Made by a program: the position numbers and the translations under genes | In this document: positions 46,489 to 59,400 of the stretch, one piece after another | How the letters are laid out: each line of letters opens with the position of its first letter | How positions within the stretch are numbered: the stretch's first letter is position 1 | NCBI RefSeq assembly: GCF_003369915.1 | Contig: NC_046675.1 | Coordinates: forward strand, 15,252,001 to 15,316,000 | Source: Drosophila miranda | Taxonomy: Eukaryota > Arthropoda > Insecta > Diptera > Drosophilidae | Reading direction: 5' to 3' | Length of the DNA stretch: 64,000 bases | Notes under the pieces: generated by a model | What the model was told of the DNA's origin: nothing | The model's database searches: none | Seen by the model: only the letters and a program-made list of their open reading frames with translations

Positions 46489-47615
46489 ATGGAGGTTGAC
46501 CAACTGTCCCTGGCCGATGTGGTCTTTGTCATTGAGGGCAGCGCCATCAATGGTGCGTACATCAACGAGCTGAAGACGAACTACATTCTGCCCACTCTGG
46601 AGCACTTCACCACGGGCTCCATTGACGAGCGGGAGTATCTGATTGCCGAGCGATTTGCCACTCTCTATGGCATTGTCGTATACCGCACGGCCTCCAATCT
46701 GCTGGAGCCGGTGTGTGCCACCTACGGACCCTTCCTGCAGCCCCAGAAGGTGATGGAGACGATCGAGCGTCTGCCGCTAGTTGGGGGCGGCATGGAGTCG
46801 TGTGCTCACATGGCCGAGGGCTTTGCTGCCGCCCATGGTTGTTTCGAGGACATCAGCGAGCGCCGCCAGATGCTGGACCAGACCAATGTCCAGCGTCACT
46901 GCGTACTCATCTGCAATAGTCCGCCGTATCAGATGCCAGTGACGGAGTCGTGGAAATATCTAGGCAAATCGTGCGAGCAACTGGCCGGCCTCTTCAACGA
47001 GCGCAAGATCAATCTGTCGATCATTGCGCCGCGCAAAATGCCGATCCTTTTCAAGCTGTTCATGAAGGCGGACGGGGATCAGCCGATTACCAGCAAGAAC
47101 TATGCCAAAAACATTCGTCACTTGGTTCTGCTGAAAGGATATAGCCTGAAGGAGCGTGCCGCCAGTCCCAATAGCATGGCTGCTCAAATGGCAGCCCCGA
47201 GCACAGCTCAGGCTGCTGTCCAACAGCAGCAACAACAGCAGAATCCAGGGGGTCAGCAGCAGGCGGGCTCGGGTATGCCAATGGACACCACAGCAGCACA
47301 ACAACAACAGGGAGGTCCGCCCCAGCAGCAACAACAGGTGATGAACATGAACCCCATGCAACAGCAGCAACAGCAACAGCAGCCGGGTCCCAATCCCCAG
47401 GCGGGTCTACTGAATCCCCAACAGCAGCAGCAACTGATGCAACAGCAGCAGCAGAACCAATTCGTGCCCCAAAACCAGATGCAGAATCCAAACTTTCAGC
47501 AAAATGTGGTTCCTGGGCAGAATCGTTGGATGTATCCGAATCAGCAGGGACAGGCACGTCCGCCATTCATGCAACAGGGTGCCGCAGGTGGTGGCGGCAA
47601 CATGCAACAGCAGCT

Positions 47616-47646
<31 letters not shown>

Positions 47647-49053
47647 AATGCCAATTCTGCGCTTATCTCCAGGATAAATGCACCGCCAAATCAGACGGTG
47701 AACTCGCTTCAGCAACAACAGCAGCAACAGAGATTGCAGATGCTCAATCAGCAGCAATTCAATCAGCAGCTCCAACAGCAATTGGTACAACAGCAGCAGC
47801 AGCAGGGACAACAGCAGCAGCAGCAACAAGGGAATCCCAATGCCAGCAACATGATGCCGGCGGTATCCAATGCGGGAAATATGCCCAATCCACAGCAACA
47901 ACAGGTGGCTCAGCAGGTGGCCCAACAGAATCCCCAACAACAGGCACAAGTTCAGGTCCAACAGCAACAGCAACAATCGAATCCCCAACAGCAGCAGGAG
48001 CAGGCCTCCTTGAGAGAGAAAATCTGGACAGGGCTCTTGGAGTGGTCGGAGAAGCCGAAAAACGATCAACAAAAGATACCTCACACGCTTCAGTGCACTG
48101 TTTGCACTAACATCAAGGATGGGGAGCCAGAGATCAAGGCAGAGAACTGGCCACCGAAGCTACTGATGCAGCTCATGCCCAAGCATTTGGTGGGCAATAT
48201 TGGGGGCCAGTTTTTAAAGGATTCCAAGATGGTTGTCTTTCGGCCGACACCCGGCGAGGCGCTTGATTCGCTGGCTAAAATGATGACATCCGGATATGCT
48301 GGTTGCGTGCATTTCTCCTCCATTCCCAATGCCCCCGCCTGCGAGCTCAAGGTGCTGATACTCCTCTACACACCGGATCGCAATGCCTTCTTGGGTTTCA
48401 TACCCAACAACCAGGCCATGTTTGTGGAGCGCCTGCGGAAGGTCATTCAACAGAAGCAGCATGGCAACATGCAGCAGCAACAGCAGCAGCAGATGCTCCA
48501 GCAGCAGGGAAAATCCCCCATGGAGCTGCAACAGCAACAGCAGCAACAACAACAACAGCAGATGCAGCAGCAGGACAACTCTCAACAACAGCAACAGCAC
48601 TACAATCAATATCAGCTAAATATGCAAATGCAGGGCGGCGGAGGACCAGGTCCTGGAGGTGGCGGTGGACCCGGTCCTGGCGGCGTCGGTATGCCCATGC
48701 AACAAAATCAAATGCAAATGAATATGATGCAACAGCAGCAACAGCGAATGCCCCTGGGTGTGGGTGTACCCGGCGGCGTGCCTAATCCGAGTCTGCAGCA
48801 ACAACTGCAACAGCAGGTGGCCCCCAATGTGGCGGCCATGCAACAGCAGGCGGCCCAACAGCAGCGTATGGTTCGGCCCATGATGAGCAATAATAATCCC
48901 GGACTGCGGCAGCTTCTCCAACACCAGACGACGCCTGGCAATCAATTCCGTCCGCAAATGGGCGGCGGCCAGAATCCGAATCAAATGGGCGGCGCCGGCG
49001 GTCCCATGGTGGGCAATCGGAATTTCGACGATGGCAGCTACGAATTCATGTAG
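46489..49053 (+). CDS. MED25: MED25, Mediator complex subunit 25
   Basis: A single exon of 854 residues; the start is ATG 46489 (MEVDQLS). MED25 is the Mediator subunit that activators contact to recruit RNA polymerase II. A von Willebrand A-type domain occupies about residues 1-220 ([29 protein letters not shown]). A long poly-Gln/Asn/Pro linker follows to about 500. The activator-interacting (ACID) domain is about 505-660 ([28 protein letters not shown]). The tail is Gln/Gly/Met-rich. It converges on Spase22-23 with about 200 bp between the stops. Confidence 0.93.
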
Positions 49054-49257
49054 AACCTCTCTACCTTATTTATATTGTGTTGTGTCCCACATGTCAAAAA
49101 AAGATTATCTTTTCATCAATGTTTATTTTAAGCGTATTGTCACATTTAAGAAATCGTTCTTGAGATTTTAATTTAGTTTTTATTTATTTTTGATACATCC
49201 TACGTTACAGACAGAACAGAACCCCTAAAATAGTATCAGTATCCATAATCTTTTAAT

Positions 49258-49797
49258 CTAAATGGACGATGTGGCGTACTCGGATGGGAATTTAAAGACG
49301 TGCTTGCCGGTAGCCTGCACGGACGGCAGAAGGCCGGCATTCGGAATGATGTTCCATGAGAGATACAACGAGACATTGCGATTGTCCCTCAGGCCATTGC
49401 CATCGTCCCAGAAATAATATTTGGTGTTCATTTTCTTAAAATCCAACACTGGGTTCTCGCCGCGCAGGATGATCTTGTCCCAGAGCACCACCTGGTTTAG
49501 GGTATTCGAGGGCGTCTTGTATTCGGCCGTCATGTAGAGGAACAGCTGCTTCACGTTCCAGTTGAACACGCTGGTGAGGTTCGTTTCCAGGTCGAAGGTG
49601 ACAAAGCCGAGATCGTGCTTCTCCCGCGAGGCGCCGTAGTCGGGAACGTTTTTCACCAGCACCCGGACGGTATTGATGTTGGCATCCGTTCTGTAGTCGA
49701 GGAAAACGGTGGAGAGAAAGCAGCTGAAGGTGAGGCAGGCCAGGACGCTCAGGGAGTACGCCACAGTGGCATTTCCTCTGGTTAAAACCGTATGCAT
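49258..49797 (-). CDS. Spase22-23: Spase22-23, signal peptidase complex subunit 3
   Basis: A single exon of 179 residues, full family length. This accessory subunit of the endoplasmic-reticulum signal peptidase supports cleavage of signal peptides. One N-terminal membrane anchor (about residues 12-34, VAYSLSVLACLTFSCFLSTVF) precedes a luminal domain with the family signatures FDLETNLTSVFNWNVKQLFLY and VVLWDKII, where Asn-Leu-Thr is a likely glycosylation site. The lower-scoring overlapping frame on the same strand is a shadow. Confidence 0.95.
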   Translation of the reverse strand: MHTVLTRGNATVAYSLSVLACLTFSCFLSTVFLDYRTDANINTVRVLVKNVPDYGASREKHDLGFVTFDLETNLTSVFNWNVKQLFLYMTAEYKTPSNTLNQVVLWDKIILRGENPVLDFKKMNTKYYFWDDGNGLRDNRNVSLYLSWNIIPNAGLLPSVQATGKHVFKFPSEYATSSI

Positions 49798-51540
49798 TCT
49801 TTAATTCCTCCTGAAATTCGGCAAATGACACGTAGTGTTTGTTAGTACGGAGAAAATCGATGTTCGGTTCTATCGGATTCCCACTAAAGCCCCCTGTATT
49901 TAAATAGTTCAACTACTTGAGGTAAATGGCGGAAAATATTACTGATTGTAAATTCTTCTTGAGGATTCATGCCATCTCTACTATAAATTTAAAAAAAAAA
50001 CCACGATATTTTTCAGCTGAACTGCGCTAAAATGATTAAATTTTCATTATTTTCAGTGGAAAATTGAAATACCCCCTTGGCTTGTAATAGGTTAATCGTT
50101 CTCCGTCAGGATTGGAAACCATATTCCTCATATTCTTTGTTCCGTTGAATATTACCAGCTATATAGAACATTTAGCCATGCCCACATAATTTTATCCGAA
50201 TAATTAAACTATTCTCAACTTGACTGGCTTATTTAAAACACTTGCTCTTATTGCATTTTGCGTAAAAAGAGGTTTTAGCGAAATAAGTCAAACAAAAAGC
50301 AAGTAGCGAAATAGATCAATCAAAACAAACGAAAAGGGAAATTCGTTCATATTGCTTAATTTTGATATTCCATTGAATAATGCTGACTAACTAAATCTCT
50401 CAGCAATACGATTGGATAGTTTTTAATCCTTGCTTTTATTGTATTTATTGTAAAAAAAGGTTTAAACGAAAAAGTCCAACAAAAAAAGAGTCACTATGTT
50501 GCGTGTAGGCCTTTGTATACCCTATTTTGTTAATTTTATATGAAGATGAAACGTGATTTATAAAGACCTTTTCTCAAATTGATATTCTTTAGACATATTC
50601 AAGTACATTATTAGTATCTTGTGTATATTTCTCTCGATCCTGATACCTACTGAGCCTTGGAAGACAAACATATTCACCATTCTATAACATCCATTTGCCC
50701 CAGGGTATGTGTGCTTGGAATTAGCAACATTTGTGCATGGAATTAGCAACATTTGTGTATGGAATGAGACTCATTGTTGCAAAAGCGAAACTGCGGCGAA
50801 TCGGGTATTGACTATATTTCAAGCTATATAGATTTGCCCACTTAGCTTTATCCCATAGATAAATGCATTTTCTGCAAGATTGCTTCTTTTAATTACCTTT
50901 ATGTATTTTATTTTGACCAAAAAACGGTTTTCAAGTAAATGTTGCCGCAACTTTTGTGTATGGAATGAGACTCATTGTTGCTAAAGCGAACTGGGGCGAA
51001 CAGCGGCGAACTGCGGCGAACTCAAATTCGATTCAAAAAACGACCAATTCTTTGTTCCGTTGAATAATACTATCTATATAGAACATTTAGCCATGCCCAC
51101 TCAATTTTTTACGATTGATGAATTAATTCTATACATGATTGGCCTATTCGAAATACTTCTTTTTATTGGATTTTCATATAAAATTGAAAATTAAATTAAT
51201 AGATTGATGAAATTGACAAAAATACCATGGGAGCGCGGCGAAAACCAGTATTTCTACAGTATGACCGCGGAAATATACCGAAACATACCTCCTCATTTTC
51301 AAAATATACCGTAAATATACTGACGAATTCAAGTTCTATTTTACATATTTCTCGTTTTTGATATTCCGTCGAATATTGCTATTACTATCCGATTATTGAA
51401 TTAATTTTCTACTTGATTTGCTTAATTTAAATAATTGCTTTTATTGGATTTCTATTTAACGTTGAAAATGAAAAATAGATTAATGAAATTGACAAAATCT
51501 ACCGATATACCGTAAATATACCGTCGGTTCAAAAATGAGG
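49798..51540. repeat. Array of degenerate AT-rich dispersed repeats
   Basis: This is non-coding. 50013-50150 matches 2834-2990 (blocks CTGAACTGCGCTAAAATGATT, GGAAACCATATTCCTCAT; the first is 21 bases in all copies except for one end base). Units starting near 50140, 50360, 50810, 51046 and 51357 share TTCCGTTGAATA, CTATATAGAACATTTAGCC and CTTTTATTGGATTT blocks. A separate local duplication (GTATGGAATGAGACTCATTG) is at 50755 and 50957. The Spase22-23 promoter must lie at its left end. Confidence 0.65.
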
Positions 51541-51541
51541 A

Positions 51542-51575
51542 CGGTCACACCATGTCTGTGTGCTGTCTATCGATA
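51542..51575 (+). promoter_or_regulatory. Orphan promoter-like motif pair (GGTCACAC and TATCGATA)
   Basis: GGTCACAC at about 51543 resembles Ohler motif 1 (YGGTCACACTR), and TATCGATA at about 51568 is a DRE core. This pairing is typical of Drosophila housekeeping promoters, yet no convincing gene follows. Confidence 0.4.
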
Positions 51576-51839
51576 GGGCCATATCAATAGCGATGTTTCA
51601 CAGGTCAAAAACATTTGTAAAATAAATAATAAATAAATAAAATAACAAAACATAAAATACTATGACAACACTTTCATTTACACTTAGAATAGGTCCTATC
51701 CGACTACACCATGTACATCCATTGTTAGCTCTAAAACTGAGGTTTTTAGTTTTATAATAAAAACCAGACGCAGCATACAGGCCTTTCTGTTTCGCGCTAA
51801 ACTCTTTGAAATATTATTGAAATATTTTTCCACTTGTTT

Positions 51840-52300
51840 TCACGCTTGTGAGTGATTTCTTTTCAAACTATCAATCACAATCACGGTATAATTCGCTAAT
51901 AGTCACATTCACACAAAATATTATTATAATTCATTCTATTCCATATCATAAATGTATATTTACTATATACATACTACTTTGTCTATCAGTATTAGTTATT
52001 AATATTCTATTGTTATTAATTGGACTAGTTCAATGGACTAATCCATGTACCAGTGCGGTGAAAAAGAAGAAACGTACTCCAGAAGCCAGACTCCACCTGC
52101 ATGAATATAAACTATATTTTTATGGTAATAAATTCCGTATTTTTCTACAGTAAAAGAAGATTGATTTGCCAAGAATCCATCAAATGCCGTTGGTGAAGGA
52201 TTTTTGTCTGCACTCGATTTAAGTGATCCATTAGGATCGTAAAGTTCCCTGTTCCCCAACTGACTGTTTAGCGCTGAGATTTTTCTACGATATAGAAATA
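51840..52300 (+). other. Possible small-gene remnant downstream of the orphan promoter
   Basis: A frame at 51848-52153 ends in a basic, coding-like segment (SAVKKKKRTPEARLHLHE), and another plus-strand frame reads FAKNPSNAVGEGFLSALDLSDPLGS up to a stop at about 52240, with AATAAA near 52290. No splice choice I tried joins the two without a stop. The ATG of the long frame is not well placed. It may be a decayed or mis-read small gene. Confidence 0.25.
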
Positions 52301-52379
52301 AATGTAGTTAATTAATTAATATATAATTAGTTAATCATTGGGTACCATTACAGCGTTCTTTTTAGCGCTCTTTCATTCA

Positions 52380-52956
52380 CAGAGACAAGAAAAGACGATT
52401 TTACGAGACAGACAGAAAACGTGTCTGAACATGTTGTCGGGCGCTGCGTAGCCACTGCAAATTATATAAAAATGGCTATAATGTCTATAAAAACGTTCCG
52501 ATCTGATCCAGATTCAGCAATCTCATAGATACGGTCATTCTCTATGATTCTGCCTTTTTTAGTTTTCTCGTATCTTCAATATTGTGGATTCCACAGACTA
52601 GGGCCGGAAGAAGGTGGGGCGAAATTTTGAAATAGAAGTTTTTTAGTGAGATCTAACAGGAGTGTGGATACCAAATTTGGTTACTCTAGCCTTAATAGTC
52701 TTGAGATTTCTGGATGCCCCAGATGTTCGTCCTTTGCGGGGCGGAAGGGGGTGAGGCGAAATTTTGAAACTAACACGTCAATGTCCGATATCACAGAAGC
52801 TTTTATAGTCTCTAGGCTGGACTCGTCTATTGATGCTGATCATGAATATATGTATATACTTTATGGGGTCGGAAACGATTCCTTTTGGACGTTACACACA
52901 TCCATTTTCACCACAAAGCTAATATACCCCAATACTCATTTTGAGTATCGGGTATA
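52380..52956 (-). mobile_element. Decayed Helitron, DINE-1/ISY type, reverse orientation
   Basis: The reverse complement starts ATACCCGATACTCAAAATG at 52955 and follows the intact elements through the GGAATCGTTTCCGACCCC and GATCAGCATCAATAG blocks, but lacks the CCGTC microsatellite, has internal deletions and many substitutions, and loses its 3' hairpin end. It is an older copy than those at 10566 and 26249. Confidence 0.8.
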
Positions 52957-52999
52957 ATTAAGAAAACAAATCGATGCATTGATAGTAACACCGACGTTT

Positions 53000-55300
53000 C
53001 TACACCATCTTTCTGCTCCTAACACCAAGTGGCCACCTAAAATCAGGGAAAATACGGCGATCCGAAACAACTCTGATGATCATTGTGACCATTTACGGTA
53101 TATTATATAATTTTCGACACCTTTTGACGTCGAAATTGAGTTGAAGGTATATTTAAAAAATTTTCGTATATTTTCGCCTTCTCAATACGTGCTTCCTTGC
53201 ATCACCTATTCCAATGGATTGCCTTTAAATCCTTGTCGCGCATTCACTTTGAAACAATTTCTATTTGGCGCACATCACTCGGCTCTTTTTGCTCTCTTCA
53301 AATCGGTCAAGGCCCTATTATCGCTCTCTTTGAATCGGTTATGAATCGGTAGCTGCAATAAGTCACATTCCATCACAAAATTTGCGTCAAAATTCAATTT
53401 TTATGGGCATGAATACCTAGATAACGAGCAAACACGTCCCGCAACATGGGCTATATTTTGTATACCCTGGGAAAAAGGATATTATAGGATTGAGGAAATA
53501 TTTTTGATTTCTTCATACAGAAAGCTAACCATTAATGTACTATAGAGATATAGGAATCGCGATATATGTACAGAAAACCGATCAAATGCATAGATATGTA
53601 AAACATGTCAATCTGTGAAAATTATGTTATTATTTTAAAAGCAGCTTGGAAAACAGTATTTTAATAGTAAATGTATGGACAAATGTCCTTACACCGACTC
53701 ACAAGCAACAAGTCTTCAAATACCAGCAACATATAAGAAATTACGTGGCATTCCGTACTCACTTACCTTAAGTTAAATTTCTTACTTATTTACGTTTTAT
53801 TAACCTTATTTTAGGCACAATCAAATTAGCTTGTAATATCAAAATCATGGAATGCGATTTCCGATCATGGACAGAGAACGCTTAACCCATTGTAGACCAA
53901 GCAAGTTTTTAAATATTCCACCGAAAAATTTGAATCTAAGAATTTTAGCCCAGTGCAGGTGAAAGATATCGTGCGGTGTTTTTTGAGTAAAGAGGACATG
54001 ATAAACTATAAAAAGAGGATAATAGTTTTGTTATCCAGTGGCTCGATTTATCATCGATATATTTATTTTGAAAATGAGACGGTATATATTGGTATATTAC
54101 TTAGGTTTGTACAACCTCTCTCGGCTCCTAACACCAAGTGGCAACCTAATATCCGGGAATAATATGGCGATCCGAAACAGCTCTGATGATCATTGTGACC
54201 ATTTACGGTATATTATATACTTTTCGACACCTTTTGACGTCGAAATTGAGTTGAAGGTATATTTAAAAAATTTTCGTATATTTTCGCCTTCTCAAAACGT
54301 GCTTCCTTGCATAACCTATTCCAATGGATTGCCTTTAAATCCTTGTCGCGCATTCACTTTGAAACAATTTATATTTGGCGCGCACCACTCGGCTCTTTTT
54401 GCTCTCTTCAAATCGGTCAAGGCCCTATTTTCGCTCTCTTTGAATCGGTTATGAATCGGTAGCTGCAATGAGTCACATTCCATCACAAAATTTGCGTCAA
54501 AATTCAATTTTTATGGGCATGAATACCTAGAAAACGAGCAAACACGTCCCGCAACATGGGCTATATTTTGTATACCCTGGGAAAAAGGATATTATAGGAT
54601 TGAGGAAATATTTTTGATTTCTTCATACAGAAAGCTAACCATTAATGTACTATAGAGATATAGGAATCGCGATATATGTACAGAAAACCGATCAAATGCA
54701 TAGATATGTAAAACATGTCAATCTGTGAAAATTATGTTATTATTTTAAAAGCAGCTTGGAAAACAGTATTTTAATAGTAAATGTATGGACAAATGTCCAT
54801 ACACCGACTCACAAGCAACAAGTCTTCAAATACCAGCAACATATAAGAAATTACGTGGCATTCCGTACTCACTTACCTTAAGTTAAATTTCTTACTTATT
54901 TACGTTTTATTAACCTTATTTTAGGCACAATCAAATTAGCTTGTAATATCAAAATCATGGAATGCGATTTCCGATCATGGACAGAGAACGCTTAACCCAT
55001 TGTAGACCAAGCAAGTTTTTAAATATTCCACCGAAAAATTTGAATCTAAGAATTTTAGCCCAGTGCACGTGAAAGATATCGTGCGGTGTTTTTTGAGTAA
55101 AGAGGACATGATAAACTATAAAAAGAGGATAATAGTTTTGTTATCCAGTGGCTCGATTTATCATCGATATATTTATTTTGAAAATGAGACGGTATATATT
55201 GGTATATTACTTAGGTTTGTACAACCTCTCTCGGCTCCTAACACCAAGTGGCAACCTAATATCCGGGAATAATATGGCGATCCGAAACAACTCTGATGAT
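53000..55300 (+). repeat. 1110-bp tandem repeat, 2.07 copies
   Basis: Unit 1 is about 53000-54109, unit 2 is 54110-55219, and a partial third ends abruptly at 55300. The offset is exactly 1110 over the whole length with only scattered changes. Each unit contains GGTATATT motifs, a CATCGATAT site and short frames (63-69 codons) that I regard as chance. No terminal repeats, transposase or RNA gene is seen. The first ~100 bp of unit 1 are more diverged than the equivalent part of unit 2. Confidence 0.9.
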
Positions 55301-56471
55301 AGACAGAGAATTTAACACTGCTGGAAAATTGATTAATTTGCTATTAATTTGAGACGGTAATTCGCGCGAATATTGTTAAAGTGATGGCGACCGAGTGCTT
55401 TACACAATGTGATAGCTTATAAGCGCTGGGACCGCATTTAACTAGTGAAAATGAGTGGAATAGTGGCACAAGAAAAATTTTCCCTTAGTCTCTATTTTTT
55501 GCCCTCGTCTGCGCGTCGAAGCGAGATAACAACATCGGTCCGAGTGGCCGCGTCAAGGCATTTCGTGCGCGCAAGCGAGACGAGGATATCGACCAAGCGA
55601 AACGCATACGCCAAAGTCGAAAAGTGATTTTTTCCTCCGTTCGGGCGAAGTCGAAACTGCTCGAAAAGTTTTATAAATAAAATGCTGCAATTTCCTGCAC
55701 ACAACAAATTATTAATCGAGCAAAATGCAACAATCGATTGGCCGTTTTGTTGTGCCCCCAAAGCGATTATATAAATAGTGGAGCACGTTGCTCGCTCGTC
55801 TCCGAAGTCCTAATTGCGCATCGATTGCTCCGCAAATAGAGGAAAACGATGTGAAAAGAAAATAAAAGTGATTTCCTTTATCATTTCACCGTGCGGGTAT
55901 CATTCATGTTTCGTTCTCCACTCTCGGGCGATTTTTAATGTACAAAAATGTGAATCAGATCGGTGGGAATGGGAATTGGAAGAATTAAAATACGAATGAA
56001 TATACGAATGAGTGTGCAATGGCAAAGAAGTGAAAGAATGCGTAGCGTTGCCATACCGCTACAGACGACCCCCGTGCCGTGTGTGTGCGCGTGTGAGTTT
56101 TTGCGGCTGTGTGTGTGCATGTTCCCCTTCCATTGTATATACACGTATGTGTATATATTTATATATATCCTCCAATTCCTAACAATTAAAAAAAAATCAA
56201 TAAAACTGAAAAAATCGTTAAGAGTAGTCAACATTTTTGCATTTTGTTACAGTGTTTCATATGAGTCCTGTAACCCAGGATTCTATTTTCGTTCGGTTGC
56301 CTCGGCTTTGGGAAACACTGCAACAAAATGTCAAATTTGTTCATGTAATTTGGATCCTATAAAATTTTTACAAAACACAAAATTTAAAGAAAAAATTTTT
56401 CAATAACCCCCAAAAAAGGACGCACGAATCAAGCATAAGAGAGAGAGACCCAACTTTAACGAAAGAGTAAA
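55301..56471 (+). promoter_or_regulatory. mask promoter and 5' UTR region
   Basis: Single-copy sequence resumes after the tandem repeat. A TATATAAAT box-like string at about 55769 lies some 700 bp before the mask ATG, and 55640-56470 has the A-rich, stop-dense look of a 5' UTR. A 5' UTR intron is possible. Confidence 0.4.
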
Positions 56472-59400
56472 ATGAATAATGATGCGAAAAATCATGATTG
56501 CGATGATTTGAATGTGCGCTCCTCATCGGCGTATTTGAATAAAAAATCAACCACAAATACAGCTGCAGCTGCAGCAACAGCAACAGCAGTGACCAACACC
56601 AACACCAACAACAACAACAGCAGCAGGAGCACATCAACAGTCGCCACAGCCACAGCTGCATCTCCTGCCACCAGCAAAACAACCCCAACAACAACAAGCA
56701 ACAACAATAACCAAAAGCCTAATAGACAGTTTAACCATAACTTGCCACGCATCTCCACGGCAAGAAACTCCATAGCCGCTGCAATACTAGCCAGCAACAG
56801 CAAGGCCGGCAGTGGCAGTGGCAGTGCCAGGAAGATAGCAAAGCATGAGAATCTGTCGGGAGGAGTGAAAAACATACCAGCAGCAGCAGCACCAGCTACA
56901 ACCAGCAGCGCCACCACCTCCAAGGCACCCTCTTCCAGTTTTTTGGCAGAGCTGAGTCAACTGAAGAAGACGACATCAGCCACAACCGGTGGTGCCTCAG
57001 TCAGTGCCACAACAGCAGGCAGACTTAAAGTTAACAATAACAATTCAGCCACTGCCAATACTAACAACAACAGCAAAATAATGTCCGGTACAACAAGCAG
57101 CAGCAGCACGCCCACGCCCTCGCCCGCATCAGCGACGGCCACCTCAACAACCACAACAACAACGAATGCCGGCAGCTGTGCCACAAGCAGCAGCGGGAGT
57201 GGGAATGGGAATGCCGCCTTATCTGTAACTGCCGCCGGTAGTGCAGCCAAGTTTCGTGCTGCCGTTGCCTCAGCGCCCGGACCAACGCCGGCTGCCGCAG
57301 CAACAGCCAATGCCAATGCCAACGCCAACGCAACCACGTCCAGCAGCAGCAGCAGCAGCTCGAAGAAGACGCGAGCCACAGTAGACGCCCTCAGGCGACA
57401 CGTGGCTATGCAGCAGCAGCAGCAGAACGCAGCCTCGCCCGCCAACAACAACAATGCCGCCGGACTGCCTGGAAGCAAGGATTCAGCGCATTTAAAATTC
57501 GCCGCAACCACTTTGCTGATGGGAGCCGCCGCCGCTGCCGTCGATAGCAACGCTGGCGCTGCTACCGCCGCCGGGGCATTGAGCATGGCCCTCAATCCTT
57601 CCGTCGATGTGGCCAATGCGGCTGCGGTGCTGAAGCAAAAGCTAAAAGATGCCGCCGCCGCTGCCTCAGCCTCTGCGTCCGCTTCAAACCGATCTGCCTC
57701 GTCGTCCATGTCCTCGAACGCCTCGTCGCTCTCCTCTTCGGTGGGAATTGTGAATGCCATTTCATCGGCGTTGCAGAACATAATAACACCCGATACGGAC
57801 ACCGATACCGAGTTCTATCCCCAGCCCGTCACCACAGATCTGTCGGAGTCCGAAGAGGAGTCTGTCTCAGAGGTGAGTGCCTTTTGGACCTTAGATTATT
57901 GTGAATTCTTGTATACCCTGGATTTTTAGTGCTCCTCGTTGGTAGTTTCCATCACAGAGGCTTAGTAGGTCATAAAATACCTTAGGCATAGAAAACTTGC
58001 CCCCAATTACTATGGGTTTCTGTACCCTAGAGAAATGTCTGTCCTTAAAGATTATGTACACCTTTTAAAAAGAACTGATTTACTGCATTTCCAAATCCTA
58101 AAAACGCAAAAGTATCGCAAAATGTTTGAGGAACGTGGAAATTCATCTGTATTACGATTTCTCTGTAAGTCGTACATAGAAAAATGATACCCAGGTCATC
58201 ATCAAGTTGGGGTGAATGTCTACATGTTGTCATTCGAAGGTCTTAGGTCACACTAGATTAAAACATCGCACCCGAAAGAAGAAGAAATGTGAAAATAAAA
58301 CTGCGGACAAGCAATCCAACGACCGCATTTTCCTACCTGACGAATCCACAACACACATAATCAGCGTTAGCGTTATCACAGCTGCTTGGACGAGAAAGTA
58401 GTTGCGTTGTGTTTCGTTGAAAAAAGCAGTGCCGCAAATGTTTTCTAACTAATTTCAATGTTATAATATACATATTTGCATTCTCTTTGTGTGGGTGGGC
58501 GCCACTTCGCCGTCTGTTTTATCAGGCTTGCAGCAGCACCGCAGCGATGTGGAGAAATACCTTCCATTGAATTGATTGCGTACACGCACACACACAAGAA
58601 CACATATTCGGGTAATTATTGCCATATGCAATGATCATATAAAACACGCTGAGAATTTTTCATCTGTCGCGTGTGTGAGTGTGTACAAGCAAGCCCTTTC
58701 CTCTCTCGCCTTGGTGTTGGTGAATGATTTATCAGCTGTTTGCTTTCGGGGCGAGTGTATGTGTGAATGACTGCACACGTACTTCTTTGTCTAGCAGCCT
58801 GTTTTTCGTTTCTCGCGAAAAACGCTTTCATGTTTGCCATTCGATAAATCAAAGGTCATTAGCCAGATCAGATCTGTACCGCCGACCTCTCATTTCGTCC
58901 AATAATCCACCATCCAACATAATTGACCCAAGAGTTCGAGACCTTCCCATCCCCTGCCTCCTCCACGAATCAATTGATCCAAAAAATATACATACAATGC
59001 ATACGTCGGTACACGCATACATATGCATATAATTGTTTTTCGGTTGCCTTCGCGAATTCTCTGAGCAGCAGCAGCGTGACAAAGATATCCACAGAAGGTC
59101 CGGCAACACCGGACGGCTCAGCGTAGCCGCTGCTGTTTCTTTCTAGCTGCTATTTTTTGTTGTTGCAGCGGAGGTGAAATCGTGTGTGAAGAGAAAATGC
59201 GCAAAAGTGCGAGGAGACAAATACTCAAAAATAACAATAATAAATAAAAGTAATAATAATAATGATGGTAGAAAACGTATGTCGAAAAAGAGAGAGAGTA
59301 ATGAACTTTAGCGAATTTTCGAAAAATTTATTTAATGGCATTTTAGGAGACAAGTTTTATTCGTCTTTTTTTTCGTTTCTTAAATTATTTTGTGTGGCGT

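Noticed and set aside
53953-55272. 63-138 codon frames in the 1110-bp repeat
   Set aside because: AT-rich short frames with no domain; one opens with GTG or another non-ATG codon in one copy and none has splice support.
56492-57802. Minus-strand frames opposite mask exon 1
   Set aside because: Alanine/valine/leucine-rich shadows of the Ala/Thr/Ser coding strand.
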